Shown here: positions 35,480 to 46,818 of the stretch, piece by piece | Position numbering within the stretch: position 1 is the first letter of the stretch | Layout of the letters: every line of letters begins with the position of its first letter | Assembly: GCA_963513935.1 (NCBI GenBank) | Contig: OY740768.1 | Coordinates: forward strand, 41,100,368 to 41,164,367 | DNA from: Aphrophora alni | Taxonomy: Eukaryota > Arthropoda > Insecta > Hemiptera > Aphrophoridae | Length of the DNA stretch: 64,000 nt | Direction: 5' to 3' | The notes under the pieces: model-generated | The model's input: only the letters and a program-made list of their open reading frames with translations | Database searches by the model: none | What the model was told of the DNA's origin: nothing | Position numbers and translations under genes: made by a program

Positions 35480-38400
35480 AAGCATAGGTTTAGGCAAAAG
35501 TAGGAATTAAGTCTAGGTTAACAATATTTTAACACGATACATAAAAACATGTGCTACACCCTGGTAGACAACGGAGGAAACTACGTTTAACAGATTATAC
35601 ACATTAAATGTACCTAGGCCGTGGTGGGCAAAAGTAGGAAACTCTAATAGGTTAGGTTAACTATCTTAACACATTATATAACATATTATATAAATATATA
35701 ACACATTATATATGTATATAACACATTATTGTAACAGCTGATTGGCTGTGGATGGGCAAAAGTAGGAAACTTATAGGTTAGGTTAACTATCTTAACACAT
35801 TATATCTTAACACATTATATATAACACATTAATTGTACCAGCTGATAGGCTGTGGATGGGCAAATGTAGGAAACTTATAGGTTAGGTTAACTATCTTAAC
35901 ACATTATATCTTAACACATTATATAAAATATATAACACAATAATTGTACCAGCTGATTGGCTGTGGATGGGCAAAAGTAGGAAACTTTAGGTTAACTATC
36001 TTAACACATTATATAATTATATAACACATTATTGTAACAGCTGATAGGCTGAGGATGGGTAAAAGTAGGACACTTATAGGTTAGGTTAACTATCTTAACA
36101 CATTATATAAATATATAACACATTGTATATATATATATATATAACACATTATTGTAACAGCTGATTGGCTGTGGATGAGTAAAAGTAGGACACTTATAGG
36201 TTAGGTTAACTATCTTAACACATTATATAAATATATAACACATTATATATATATATATAACACATTATTGTAACAGCTGATTGGCTGTGGATGGGTAAAA
36301 GTAGGAAACTTATAGGTTAGGTTAACTATCTTAACACATTATATAACACATTATATAAATATATAACACATTATATATATAACACATTAATTGTACCAGC
36401 TGATTGGCTGTGGATGGGCAAAGGTAGGAAACTTATAGGTTAGGTTAACTATCTTAACACATTATATAATTATATAACACATTATTGTAACAGCTGATAG
36501 GCTGTGGATGGATAAAAGTAGGACACTTATAGGTTAACTATCTTAACACATTATTGTAACAGCTGATTGGCTGTGGATGGGTAAAAGTAGGACACTTATA
36601 GGTTAGGTTAACTATCTTAACACATTATATAAATATATAACACATTATATATATATATAACACATTATTGTAACAGCTGATTGGCTGTGGATGGGTAAAA
36701 GTAGGAAACTTATAGGTTAGGTTAACTATCTTAACACATTATATAAATATATAACACATTATATAAATATATAACACATTATATATATATATATATAACA
36801 CATTAATTGTACCAGCTGATTGGCTGTGGATGGGTAAAAGTAGGACACTTATAGGTTAGGTTAACTATCTTAACACATTATATAATTATATAACACATTA
36901 TTGTAACAGCTTATAGGCTGTGGATGGGTAAAAGTAGGACACTTATAGGTTAACTATCTTAACACATTATATAAATATATAACACATTATATATATATAA
37001 CACATTATTGTAACAGCTGATTGGCTGTGGATGGGTAAAAGTAGGACACTTTAGGTTAACTATCTTAACACATTATATAAATATATAACACATTATATAT
37101 ATATAACACATTAATTGACCAGCTGATTGGCTGTGGATGAGCAAAGGTAGGAAACTTTAGGTTAACTATCTTAACACATTATATAATTATATAACACATT
37201 ATTGTAACAGCTGATTGGCTGTGGATGGGTAAAAGTAGGACACTTATAGGTTAGGTTAATAGGCAAAAGTAGGAATTAAGTCTAGGTTAACAATATTCTA
37301 ACACGATACTTAAACACATGTGCTACACCCTGGTAGACAACGGAGGAAACTACGTTTAACACATTATACACATTAAATGTACCTAGGCCGTGGTGGGCAA
37401 AAGTAGGAAACTCTAATAGGTTAACTATCTTAACACATTATATAACACATTATATAAATATATAACACATTATATATAACACATTATTGTAACAGCTGAT
37501 TGGCTGTGGATGTTCAAAAGTAGGACACTTGTGGTAAACATAGGCAAAAGTAGGAAACTTTAGGTTAGGTTAACTATCTTAACACATTATATAACTATAT
37601 AACACATTATATAAATATATAACACATTACATATATATAACACATTATTGTACCAGCTGTTACAAGTAGGCTGTGGTGAACATAGGCAAAAGTGGGAAAC
37701 TTATAGGTTAGGTTAACTATCTTAACACATTATATACATATATAACACATTATATAAATATATAACACATTAATTGTACCAGCTGATTCAAGTAGGCTGT
37801 GGTGAACATAGGCAAAAGTAGGAAACTTATAGGTTAGGTTAACTATCTCAACACATTATATAAATATATAACACATTATATAAATACACATTGATTGTAC
37901 CAACTGTTACAAGTAGGCTGTGGTGAACATAGGTAAAAACTTTTCATACATAGGTTGGATTAACTATCTTAACACATTATATACATATATAACACATTAT
38001 ATAAATATATAACACATTATTGTAACAGCTGATTGGCTGTGGATGGGTAAAAGTAGGAAACTTTAGGTTAACTATCTTAACACATTATATATAACACATT
38101 ATATATATAACACATTATTGTAACAGCTGATAGGCTGTGGTAGGCAGAAACTTATAGGTTAGGTTAACACAAGCACATTACAATTTGGACACTACTATTT
38201 GTTGTCAGAGTAACCTAGAGGTACGACTCAGAACCCATACCGTAAGACGTACGCGAGTTTTTCGCGGTCGCGAAAAACTCGGTAAGTCTTACGGTAAGGG
38301 GTTCGTGTCCGAACTTCTACGAAATGTTCTGGCGTTGGCGGCACTGCGTTAAATATCCGACTTGTAATACTATGAGGTTAGGTTAACTATCCTAACACAT

Positions 38401-38700
38401 TATATAAGTATGTAACACATTATATATATATATAACACATTATTGTAACAGCTGATTGGCTGTGGATGGGCAAAGGTGAGAAACTTTAGGTTAACTATCT
38501 TAACGCATTATATAAATATATAACACATTATTGTAACAGCTGATAGGCTGTGGATGGGTAAAGGTGGGGAACTTTAGGTTAACTATCTTAACACATTATA
38601 TACTTATATAACACATTATTGTAACAGCTGATAGGCTGTGGATGGGCAAAGGTAGGACACTTATAGGTTAGGTTAACTATCTTAACACATTATATATATA
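35480..38700. repeat. AT-rich satellite array, right arm
   Basis: Reverse complement of the left-arm satellite, unit by unit, including the divergent CACCCTGGTAGACAACGGAG units. Single-base differences seen include GGCTGAGGATGG near 36,048 (GGCTGTGGATGG expected) and an AACATATT for AACACATT near 35,688. Confidence 0.9.
38238..38296. repeat. 59-nt near-perfect palindrome, right arm
   Basis: Mirror of 29,772-29,830. The same CGAGTTTTTCGCG / CGCGAAAAACTCG inner arms and TACCGTAAGAC / GTCTTACGGTA outer arms are intact. Confidence 0.85.
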
Positions 38701-38766
38701 ACACATTATTGCGGTTACAACATGGCGGCTTATATACTGCGTTAACTATCCGACTTGTAATACTAT

Positions 38767-38836
38767 GCACGATAGCTCAGTCGGTAGCGTGTCCGCCTTC
38801 AAATCCAAACTTCACAGGTTCGAATCCCGCCGGTAT
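38767..38836 (+). ncRNA. tRNA-like pol III promoter unit, right arm
   Basis: Mirror of 29,231-29,300: A box TAGCTCAGTCGGTAG, B box GGTTCGAATCC, no valid anticodon stem. It points outward, toward the GC-rich repeat and the element terminus. Confidence 0.6.
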
Positions 38837-38906
38837 TAAAAAAGTTAAGTGTATGACGTCATGTGTGTATGGTGTCTTGTGTGTGTCTCGACAACAATAC
38901 GTCACA

Positions 38907-39236
38907 GGTGGGGGGACCAGTGGGGGAAGGGAAGGGGCCTAAAGGGGAGGGGCCTACAGGGGAGGGGCAAGGGGAGGGGTGGGGGGAGGTGGGGGACCAA
39001 TGGGGGAAGGGAGGGGGCCTAAAGGGGAGGGGCAGGGGGCGGGGTGGGGGGACCAATGGGGGAAGGGAAGGGGCCTAAAGGGGAGGGGCCTACAGGGGAG
39101 GGGCAGGGGCAAAGGGGGTGGGGCAAAGGGGGAGGGGTCAAGGGGGAGGGGCCAATGGGGGATGGGCAAAGGGGGAGGGGCCAAGGGGGGAGGGGCAAAG
39201 GGGGGGGGCCAAGGGGGAGGGGTGGGGGTACCCCCA
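38907..39236. repeat. GC-rich G/A minisatellite, right arm
   Basis: Mirror of 28,829-29,160, with the G-rich strand on plus. Most arm-to-arm differences lie here: for example GGGGGATGGGC replaces GGGGAGGGGC, and one T is lost from a GGCCCCTCCCC-type unit. Confidence 0.9.
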
Positions 39237-39275
39237 CCATTTTTGTTCTCAACTGTAGTACACTCTACTATTGTT

Positions 39276-39996
39276 TAGACAAAAATATTCCAATTGTCTC
39301 CAAGTTTAGAGGAAAATGCTATGTACTGTTGCCTCACATAACATTATTTCTTACTAATGCCAACAAAAAAAAATCTGCATACTGCACTGAATGCTCATCA
39401 TAAAATTATTATGTTCTTTGTTGTGTTAGCTATAACTTTAATCATTTTTAATTAAGTAAATTTTTCAGTCTGAATACCAAATAGGTAACTGACCTAATTA
39501 ATTTTTTTATATTGCATTCAGATGGATGGGGTAACCAATAGTTTTGATATTTTTAGATTCATGGGAGAAGATAGACACTTGCAAGTTAAAAAATAAAGTT
39601 TAACAATTTTAAATAAAATTAGACCTCGGCAAAAAGGCAAGCAAAATTCAGATAGGATGTTAGTAATAAGTGATTTTCATGATAAAATTGTTTATGATAA
39701 ATAATAATGTAGGCTATTTACTATGTTTCTCATGTTTAATAAATATTTTATGTTAAAATTTCAGTTTAAGTGCTCTCATTCCATTGACCTAAAAATCACT
39801 GAAAGTACACTTTTTGATAGAATTCACACCCTCAGATTAAAATTCAATTTAAATTCATAAAAGATTAGTAACTTTTCAAAATTGACGAGAACTCGTCTGG
39901 CGCCCATAAAGCTGTGCAATCTTTAAAATTTTAAACACAATAGTAAAATTAAATTCTTTTATTTTTTTTATTTCTAAAGTAACTTTAACATATGAA
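39276..39996. other. AT-rich right flank of the foldback element
   Basis: No gene is supported. The sequence next to 39,275 does not resemble the left flank, which shows that the palindrome ends here. Confidence 0.55.
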
Positions 39997-40084
39997 CCCT
40001 TAAGGTCATCATATTTTATAATAGTTACAAGAGGCAATTGATTCCATCTCTTCCTATACATGTGTAAAGAAAGAAGAAAGGACG

Positions 40085-40372
40085 TTGCTGCTTGTATGGC
40101 CGAGTAAAAAACAATTATACAATTTAATTGTAACATGTTCAGTATGCTCTCAGTTCACCTGCAAAAATCATTTAAAACCTGTCGAATATACTTGTGATTC
40201 TTGCCATGACAATGCTGTGAGTGACTCAGAAAAGAATTTGAGTGTTTGTAAGTACAATAAAAACAACAACAAATACTGTAAGGTGACAAATTCTATTTTT
40301 AAATTGTCTGAAAATGATTCATTACTGATTAATTTTATTTGTAGTGTTTATAATGGTGCAGAGAGACATTAG
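40085..40372 (+). pseudogene. Cys-rich fragment resembling a piggyBac transposase C-terminus
   Basis: The frame includes TCSVCSQFTCKNHLKPVEYT followed by CDSCHD, a C-x2-C-x5-C-x3-H...C-x2-C arrangement as in the cysteine-rich DNA-binding tail of many piggyBac-family transposases. The following ~45 residues are Asn/Lys-rich and unconvincing. There is no ATG at the head of the frame, consistent with a truncated piece of a larger protein. Another zinc-binding protein fragment is possible. Confidence 0.4.
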
Positions 40373-40374
40373 TA

Positions 40375-40995
40375 AACTTTTCTTTATCAAAGTTAATATA
40401 ATTTTAGTTAGCATATTTTTCGATTATAAATAAAGTTCTTATTTTATTCTGATATAAATAGTTATTCTATTTTGAAACTGTCTTTAGAAAATATTGTTTA
40501 TTAAGTTTATGTTTAGTGTTTATTTTGCTTTTAGAATGACATTAGTTCAATTTTTTTAATTAATTAAAGTTACTATACTTTTACTTGAACATTTTATTTT
40601 ATGATTAAAAATAAAGTTCTTAATTTTTCTGTTATAAATGATACATTTTAAAACTTTATTTCAAAAATTTGTTCATTGTGTTTATGTTTATTCTTTATTG
40701 TAGTTGTATAGTATGAAATTTCTTCAACTTTACCGAAGTTACTAATCATTTTATTTAATAATTAAAAATAATATTGTTCTTAAAAGTTTATCTGTGTTAG
40801 AAAATATTGCTTATTAATGAGAGTTAATTGTTTTGTTTATTTTGGATTTAGATTGAAATTCGTATTACATTTCCTATTTTCGAAAGTAATAATTGTGTTT
40901 TTATTTAACCTTTCCAATTTCCTGTTTAAAAATAAAGTTCTTAAGTTAAATAATTCTATTTTTAAACTGATTTCAAATTTTAATAATCATTTTAT
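40375..40995. repeat. Four diverged tandem units of about 150-200 bp
   Basis: The string AAATAAAGTTCTTA recurs near 40,428, 40,612, (changed to AATAATATTGTTCTTA) 40,766 and 40,928. Each is preceded by a CATTTTATTTW..ATTAA-like segment and followed by an AAACTGTYTTYARAAAW-like segment. The duplication is old. It lies inside the 3' part of the putative piggyBac derivative. Confidence 0.5.
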
Positions 40996-41189
40996 ACACA
41001 GTATATAAAATCTTAAAACTTGCAATTTTGAACAAAATGACCATATTAAAATGATAATGCAATGAAAAATATTCCGGTGGCGTATTTCATACATCACACA
41101 TGCTTCAACGTTACATTCGCCAGCCCATCCTCTTAAGGGTTAAATACAGAACAACTGCTAAATGACCGCAATAAATATGTTTTGCTGCA

Positions 41190-41720
41190 TAGATTGATAC
41201 AAGATGCTGCAAATTATAAGAAAAGCAGGTTCTTCTCCTTCTGCATTGCAGTGTCTTAAAGTTTTGAAACTTTAAACAATTTCCCAATTTATTTCTGATA
41301 TAAAGAGATCATCTTACTTCAATGATAGTGATGTATTTTTTATTGATAATTTACCATCCAAAGACTGTAAGCCTATTACTATTACTGTAACAACTTCTGA
41401 TTCGGTTCCTGTTTCAACTTTGTCCTCGTGCAAAAAAGTTGCCACATCTTGTTCATCAACTAACTGGAAAAGATAATGAGCTTTCTGCATCTAATAATGT
41501 TAGATTAACTCCTTCTTCTTCTTTAGTTATACCTTCTATTGTGTTTCTGCCTCCAATGACAGAGTTCCTGAATTCAGTTTTCATAGTGTACAGTTGGGAG
41601 ATTTACAATTGACTACAAATGAAAAAAATAATTTATTTAAAACGGGTACTTTTTTAAAACTTGGGTGGTCTAAAGAAACCAAACTGAAGTTTTAACCTTG
41701 ATTTGCAACTGTGAGGTGTT
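41190..41720 (+). pseudogene. Possible decayed coding remnant of unknown type
   Basis: The plus strand gives stretches that look like former protein, such as NDSDVFFIDNLPSKDCKPIT followed by ITVTTSDSVPVSTLSSC, and later FHSVQLGDLQLTTNEKNNLF followed by KTGTFLKLGWSKETKLKF. They are separated by stops and frame changes. No family is recognised. The balanced residue use is the only argument that this was once coding. Confidence 0.25.
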
Positions 41721-42265
41721 ATATAGACAAAATAAGCAACATGTATTGCATAATGATGCCAAATTGCTGATAAATAAAATTGTACAACACATATTCCCAT
41801 CTTACCTTGTGTGCTGTAATTTAAAAGAAAAAGTTGTAAAGTTGTGAGAATTTTACAACTGGAGTGTGGAGGGATAGGGAATTCTCCAGCTGTGAAATTT
41901 CCAAAGCTAAAACACTAACATAACCAACACGGTTGAGTATTCACTTCTGCCTCTTAATCTCCGCAACGTAAAGTTAACAAACTTTTAAGAGGCTGCCATT
42001 TCCAAACGAATGGTCCTTTTTCATTCGGGATTGCGGCAATGTGTTCCTCTAAGCAAGACCTTTAAAATGAGGTATAATTCGACCTATGCTTACATTTAAA
42101 AATTTTTAGGATTCCTCCACAGGACGTCCCCTCCAAAGCAAAAAAAGACAGCTAAAATGACCAAAAAAGTCAGTAACTACAGTGAGGACGTAATCCTAGA
42201 ATTTCATTGTTCTGCGTTTATTAATAAAATAAATATTAAGGGGTTTCCAGACTTTTTGAACACCC

Positions 42266-42328
<63 letters not shown>

Positions 42329-45192
42329 CATACATATTTTGGTTGAGGTTTTTGCACAACTCCTCCAGAAATACATACATTTCATAATAAAAAAATTATA
42401 GAACAAGATTCCTGTAAATGACAAACATATTTTATATTATATAAGTATAAATAATAAGTCAAATAATAGGTCATAAAGTTTCTTTTCTTTATTTATTTCA
42501 CTAAAATAAAATGTCTGAAATTACTTTTTCCATCTGAAAGTTCGTTTTTACTCAAACTCTTTGGAACAAAGTCATTTAAGTTATTATGACTATGTTTCCT
42601 TTACAAAAGTCTTTTTATAACGTTATACATGAAATTCTTTATTTTATTTATAAAGCTATTAGTCTCAGCTTCTTAAAGGAAAAAGTTGCATTTTCTTAAT
42701 TGTTCATGTTAAAAATATAAAACTCTATTATATGCTCACACCAAGGTGTAATTTTCACTGATTTTACTTCAAAGTTCAATGTTAAAAACTATTTTTCAGT
42801 ACTGAATTACACAATGGGCATTGTCGTCGCTCTGGAAGATCAAGAAATCAGCTTATGATGGAGTTCGAGCGTTCTTAATCCAGAACCACTCTTCCCGGAG
42901 ACCCATTCGCTAGCAGTCCATATTTTTTGAAATCTAGGATTATGCATGTACCCACTACAAACTTTTCTTCTAAAGGTTTTCTTATTGGTTAAAACCGTGC
43001 ACTCTGATTAATGACAAAACTATTTCCAATTATTTTACAAAATATAATTTTTTCTTAATTTCATTGGACATGCCAAATACTTTATTTTATTAAAATTATT
43101 ACAATTATGAAATTTTAAACTAACATCTATTATAAGTTTTCTGATTGTTTCTAAATCATACACATCCATAGTTACTTACATCAATTCCATTTCTCCCAAT
43201 CAAATATAATACTGTATGTTGTTATAAATATCTCATAATTGTGAACCTTACAGTGCCCCCTAGATGTAGTACATAATTTGAGTATCAAATCATGTAGTAC
43301 ATCTAAAAAAAAAAACTTTCATCAATTTTGGTTAAGAGTCCTAATTTTATTTATTTTTTATGTAACAATTTTTTAAAACACTTCCTCTCTATATTTTATC
43401 CACAGACCCTCAAATTTCAGGGCAAAAGTGTTTGCTACCCTCTTTTTTGAATGATTTTACCCTTTAGCTTATTAAGACTCTTACAATATTCATAACTTTA
43501 AAATTATAATAGTTACTAGTGAGTGCAAGGTGTTTTGTTTCCTCCAACATCGGTGAAACATTAAAAAAATATATATATAGTGACGTTACATCACCCAATT
43601 TTATAATTTCTTTCTTAAAAAAATCAAAAAACACGTCATTTGCTGTGTCCAAGTAAACATTATGACCCGTATCAATCTATCAGATTGAATGGAATTAAGA
43701 AAAAGTAGTGATTCAAAGAAAATTATTTAATTATTCATAAAATTAATAATGTGTACCGTGTTCACAATATTTAAACGTTTAATAATAACATTTCTTTAAA
43801 TCTGAACTATTCGAAGTTCACGATGCACACTTATTCTTCCTCATGACTTATCATCACTCCAAAACCAACAAATCATACAATTTTTTCCATAATCTTAATT
43901 ATTTCAAAATCCTTAAATACATTATCAATCCTCTCTATCATTAATAAACTTGAAGTACAAAAAGCAGAAATTATTTCAAAATTCCAACATATCCAATTTC
44001 CTTGCCTATTCATTTTATCAACTATAAAAAAATCAATGCATAGGTGAAATTAGCATGAAAATATATTTCTATTGATAGGACCTGGCCCAGTAATTTTCTA
44101 AGCCCTTAAACTATTTCTTTTATATATTATTAATTCAGATTATCATATATAACTCTAGGTAGTAGTTATCTATACCAAATAACAAGTAGTATTATTTCTT
44201 ACAATTAAGTTTTATTTTATTTTCATATTAAGACAAGGAGCTTATCAATTATTCTTAGTTAAATTAAACATACATAATAAATATAAAGGTCCATCTTCCA
44301 GTAACATAGCATATCAATATTTTCAGTAAAATACTTGAGTCACATAAGTCTTGCTTAGAAAGAACACAAAATAGAGTATTTGTTGATATATCCAGTTGTG
44401 AAATCTTGTGTTTGTTTATAGTAAGTGTAGACACATGGTACTTAGTTTTGTGCAACTCTGCAGTCCTGTCTGCTTATCATCACTTAGTCACCTCATTTTC
44501 TGTCAACAAATTTAATATTTTCTCTCAATCCAAGCCTATCTGAAACTTTCTTCTAAATCCCGGCTAGATTATGATTTGTAACACAGCAAACTGCTGATCT
44601 TTCTAAAAAATTCCATTTGTCTTTCTACACATGTTTTATGTGAAATTATTTTAACAAATTGGTCTTTATGCTATGATGTCATGCTACTTGGTTCAGTTAT
44701 AACCTATGCCTCAAATCACAACCATTTTCCAGATACAACTTATAATCTTGAAACAATATTTACTGTACTCTCAACTATCCACTCATTGCTTACACAATTT
44801 TCTTCGACGCGACGCTCTATACGCTCTGGATCTACACAACTAAATCGTTGTTTTTCATTTTAAATAATTTTTGTAAGAAAAACTTCATTATCATGTACAT
44901 ATATAGTTATTCTTAGCTTTTTTTAATACATAAACTTGAAATCACAAAATACAGTATTCACCTTCTGTTTTTTATCATCAAAGACTTATTACTACCCCCA
45001 TCGAATCCTTAATACAGTTTATTTATTTACTTATTTCATTATGTTTCGCGATTTCTTTCTTACAATATCAATTTTCAAAATTAATTCTCCCATATCAACA
45101 TACATTACTTTCTTGGTAATTATTTTATCATTTTCAAATTTATTGTTTATTAATTTCACTTAAAAAATCACCTATTCTTCTCTATACTATTA

Positions 45193-45228
<36 letters not shown>

Positions 45229-45959
45229 CTTCAACTTCTACTTATTTATTTATTATGCTAAAACTTTCCAACTTCCATTGAAAAAGAAAACTATCCTCCT
45301 TAACTTGCCTTCATTAGCTCAAATCTCATCATGATACTTTTAGAATCTTTATTTCTTTGTTATTAGAAACTCCTTAAAACTCAGCTTTAAAAAAACTTCT
45401 CGAAAAACTTAAAATCATTTATAGTCTAATTGCCTTTGGCATACATATAAAAAAACTTAAAAAGTTGCACAAATACCCTTGGCATATAAAATCTTTCACA
45501 CAAGCTTCCCCATTTACATGAACTCATAAAAATATCATTGGAACTTATTTTGAAGGAACTTCAACTTTGTAGTAAGCCAAAAATTACCTTCTTCACTTTA
45601 CACCATAACATTATTCTTATTAATCTATTACAAGTTCTCTCATCATTATAATTCAGTAAACTTTATTAAACACCATTTTATTTATAAAACGTAAAACCTA
45701 TTTCATTTTAAACAATATGTTTCTTTATCATTATTTGATCATTTTAGAACCTGCTGACTTAATCTTTGATAACAACAAACTGATTTATCTTTTTCTTTTC
45801 AACTAAATTTAGACTTTTTCCTTAAACTAATTAACTTCTAATTCTTTATAACAATTTATAACACTTAACAATTTCTTTAATTTACAATAAATATTTTATA
45901 CTTTACACATTAATCTGTTCTGAATGATACTTTCTTAATTGCATTGCATTATAGATACC
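41721..45959. other. AT-rich DNA without recognisable genes
   Basis: At about 42,238-42,325 the minus strand reads CCGGGTGTTCAAAAAGTCTG after a (TA)n run of ~55 bp, similar in style to the ends of Tc1/mariner-type elements, but no partner end was found. A 27-base poly(A) run lies at about 45,196-45,223. The rest, including several short frames, shows nothing that can be supported. Confidence 0.45.
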
Positions 45960-46720
45960 TTTTATTTCATTATTTTCTAAATTTCCAGTGACACCCGTAT
46001 CTATTTAATAAAGCTATTTTAAATTGATCAAAAACAACCTAAACCCACCATCTTTTGTGAGCTTTGAACCACAACTCCGTCTCTTCCTTAAAATATTTTG
46101 TAATGTAGGCTAAATGGAACGCCCATTTTCCTCCTTTTATTTTGTTATAAATTTCAATTCCTTCTAAAAATATTTTAGGATGAGGTTCCTTATTTTCAAT
46201 AAAGAATTCCGGAATTACTGTTTCGTTGTTAAAATCATTTACTTTAATGTTTTGTGTTATTTCCCTTTTTCTAATACATCTTCCTTAATTATTATGTTTA
46301 AATCTTTTTTTCACTGTATTTGTAACTAAATTTACTTTATTTTCTAAACTCAATCTCTCACTTTGCTCAAGTTCTATAATTTTTTCTACATTAGTATCTA
46401 ATTTCCTTCAGTATTACATTATTTTATCTCAAAATTACCTAAATTATTTTCCATGCTTTCATTTACCTTACTTAACTTACTGTTTTCATTATCATTTATT
46501 TTTTATTCTAAACCTTGAAATTCATTACTTAGATCAATTTAATTACTAATTCTTCTTTAAAGTTTATCTCAATTTTATTCATTGTTTTTTTCTACTTCAA
46601 GATTAATTTGCATTTTTTCTTCTAATTTCTTACTATTTTTGTTTAGCCTATTTTCTAGTTTTACCTGACCTAATCTATATTTTACCAAAGTTTGTTCTAA
46701 TTTCAAATTCTAAAGCAAAG
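45960..46720 (-). pseudogene. Decayed Gypsy-type gag fragment
   Basis: The minus strand has a Lys/Glu/Asn-rich coiled-coil stretch (ENRLNKNSKKLEEKMQINLE) and further on HPKIFLEGIEIYNKIKGGKW followed by AFHLAYITKYFKEETELWFK. The latter resembles a retrotransposon gag capsid segment ('P.KFLE.I......W.......YLKG.A..WF'). It is interrupted by many stops and shifts. The coiled-coil part resembles the start of the retrotransposon at 60,690, so both may derive from one family. No pol region follows at lower coordinates. Confidence 0.45.
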
Positions 46721-46756
46721 AACTTAAATGGCGGGAGCAGCAATACCCTTCTAGTC

Positions 46757-46814
<58 letters not shown>
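46757..46814. repeat. (CT)n microsatellite
   Basis: About 58 bases of uninterrupted CT dinucleotides, just upstream of the minus-strand gag remnant. Confidence 0.97.

Positions 46815-46818
<4 letters not shown>

Larger units (their letters stand above)
28795..39269. mobile_element. Giant foldback element: 5.2-kb inverted arms, 6-bp target duplication
   Basis: The left arm (28,795-34,024) and right arm (34,058-39,269) are reverse complements with only a handful of differences noticed, mostly in the GC-rich outer repeat. A 33-nt unpaired centre (34,025-34,057) separates them. The ends read AGTAGAGTGTACTACAG ... CTGTAGTACACTCTACT, and ATTGTT flanks both sides directly (28,789-28,794 and 39,270-39,275). 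The DNA beyond the duplications is unrelated on the two sides. This is the signature of a transposed element. A 6-bp duplication with terminal AG/CT is what Polinton/Maverick elements produce, but none of their genes (polymerase B, integrase, ATPase, capsid) is visible, and other superfamilies also make 6-bp duplications. It is therefore best called a non-autonomous foldback element of unassigned superfamily. Confidence 0.88.
39997..41139 (+). mobile_element. Probable piggyBac deletion derivative
   Basis: The right end reads GCCAGCCCATCCTCTTAAGGG followed by TTAA (41,140-41,143), as expected for a piggyBac terminus abutting its TTAA target. The candidate left end starts CCCTTAAGG at 39,997 behind TGAA, so one target base may have mutated. 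Only the first nine bases match, which makes the left end uncertain. The interior carries a Cys-rich frame typical of a piggyBac transposase C-terminus. The catalytic core is absent, so this would be a non-autonomous copy. Confidence 0.45.

Noticed and set aside
28795..39269. Palindrome as a library or assembly hairpin artefact
   Set aside because: Such artefacts mirror the flanks too. Here the flanks differ, both ends stop at the same bases, and a 6-bp direct repeat brackets the block. Spanning reads would still be the decisive check.
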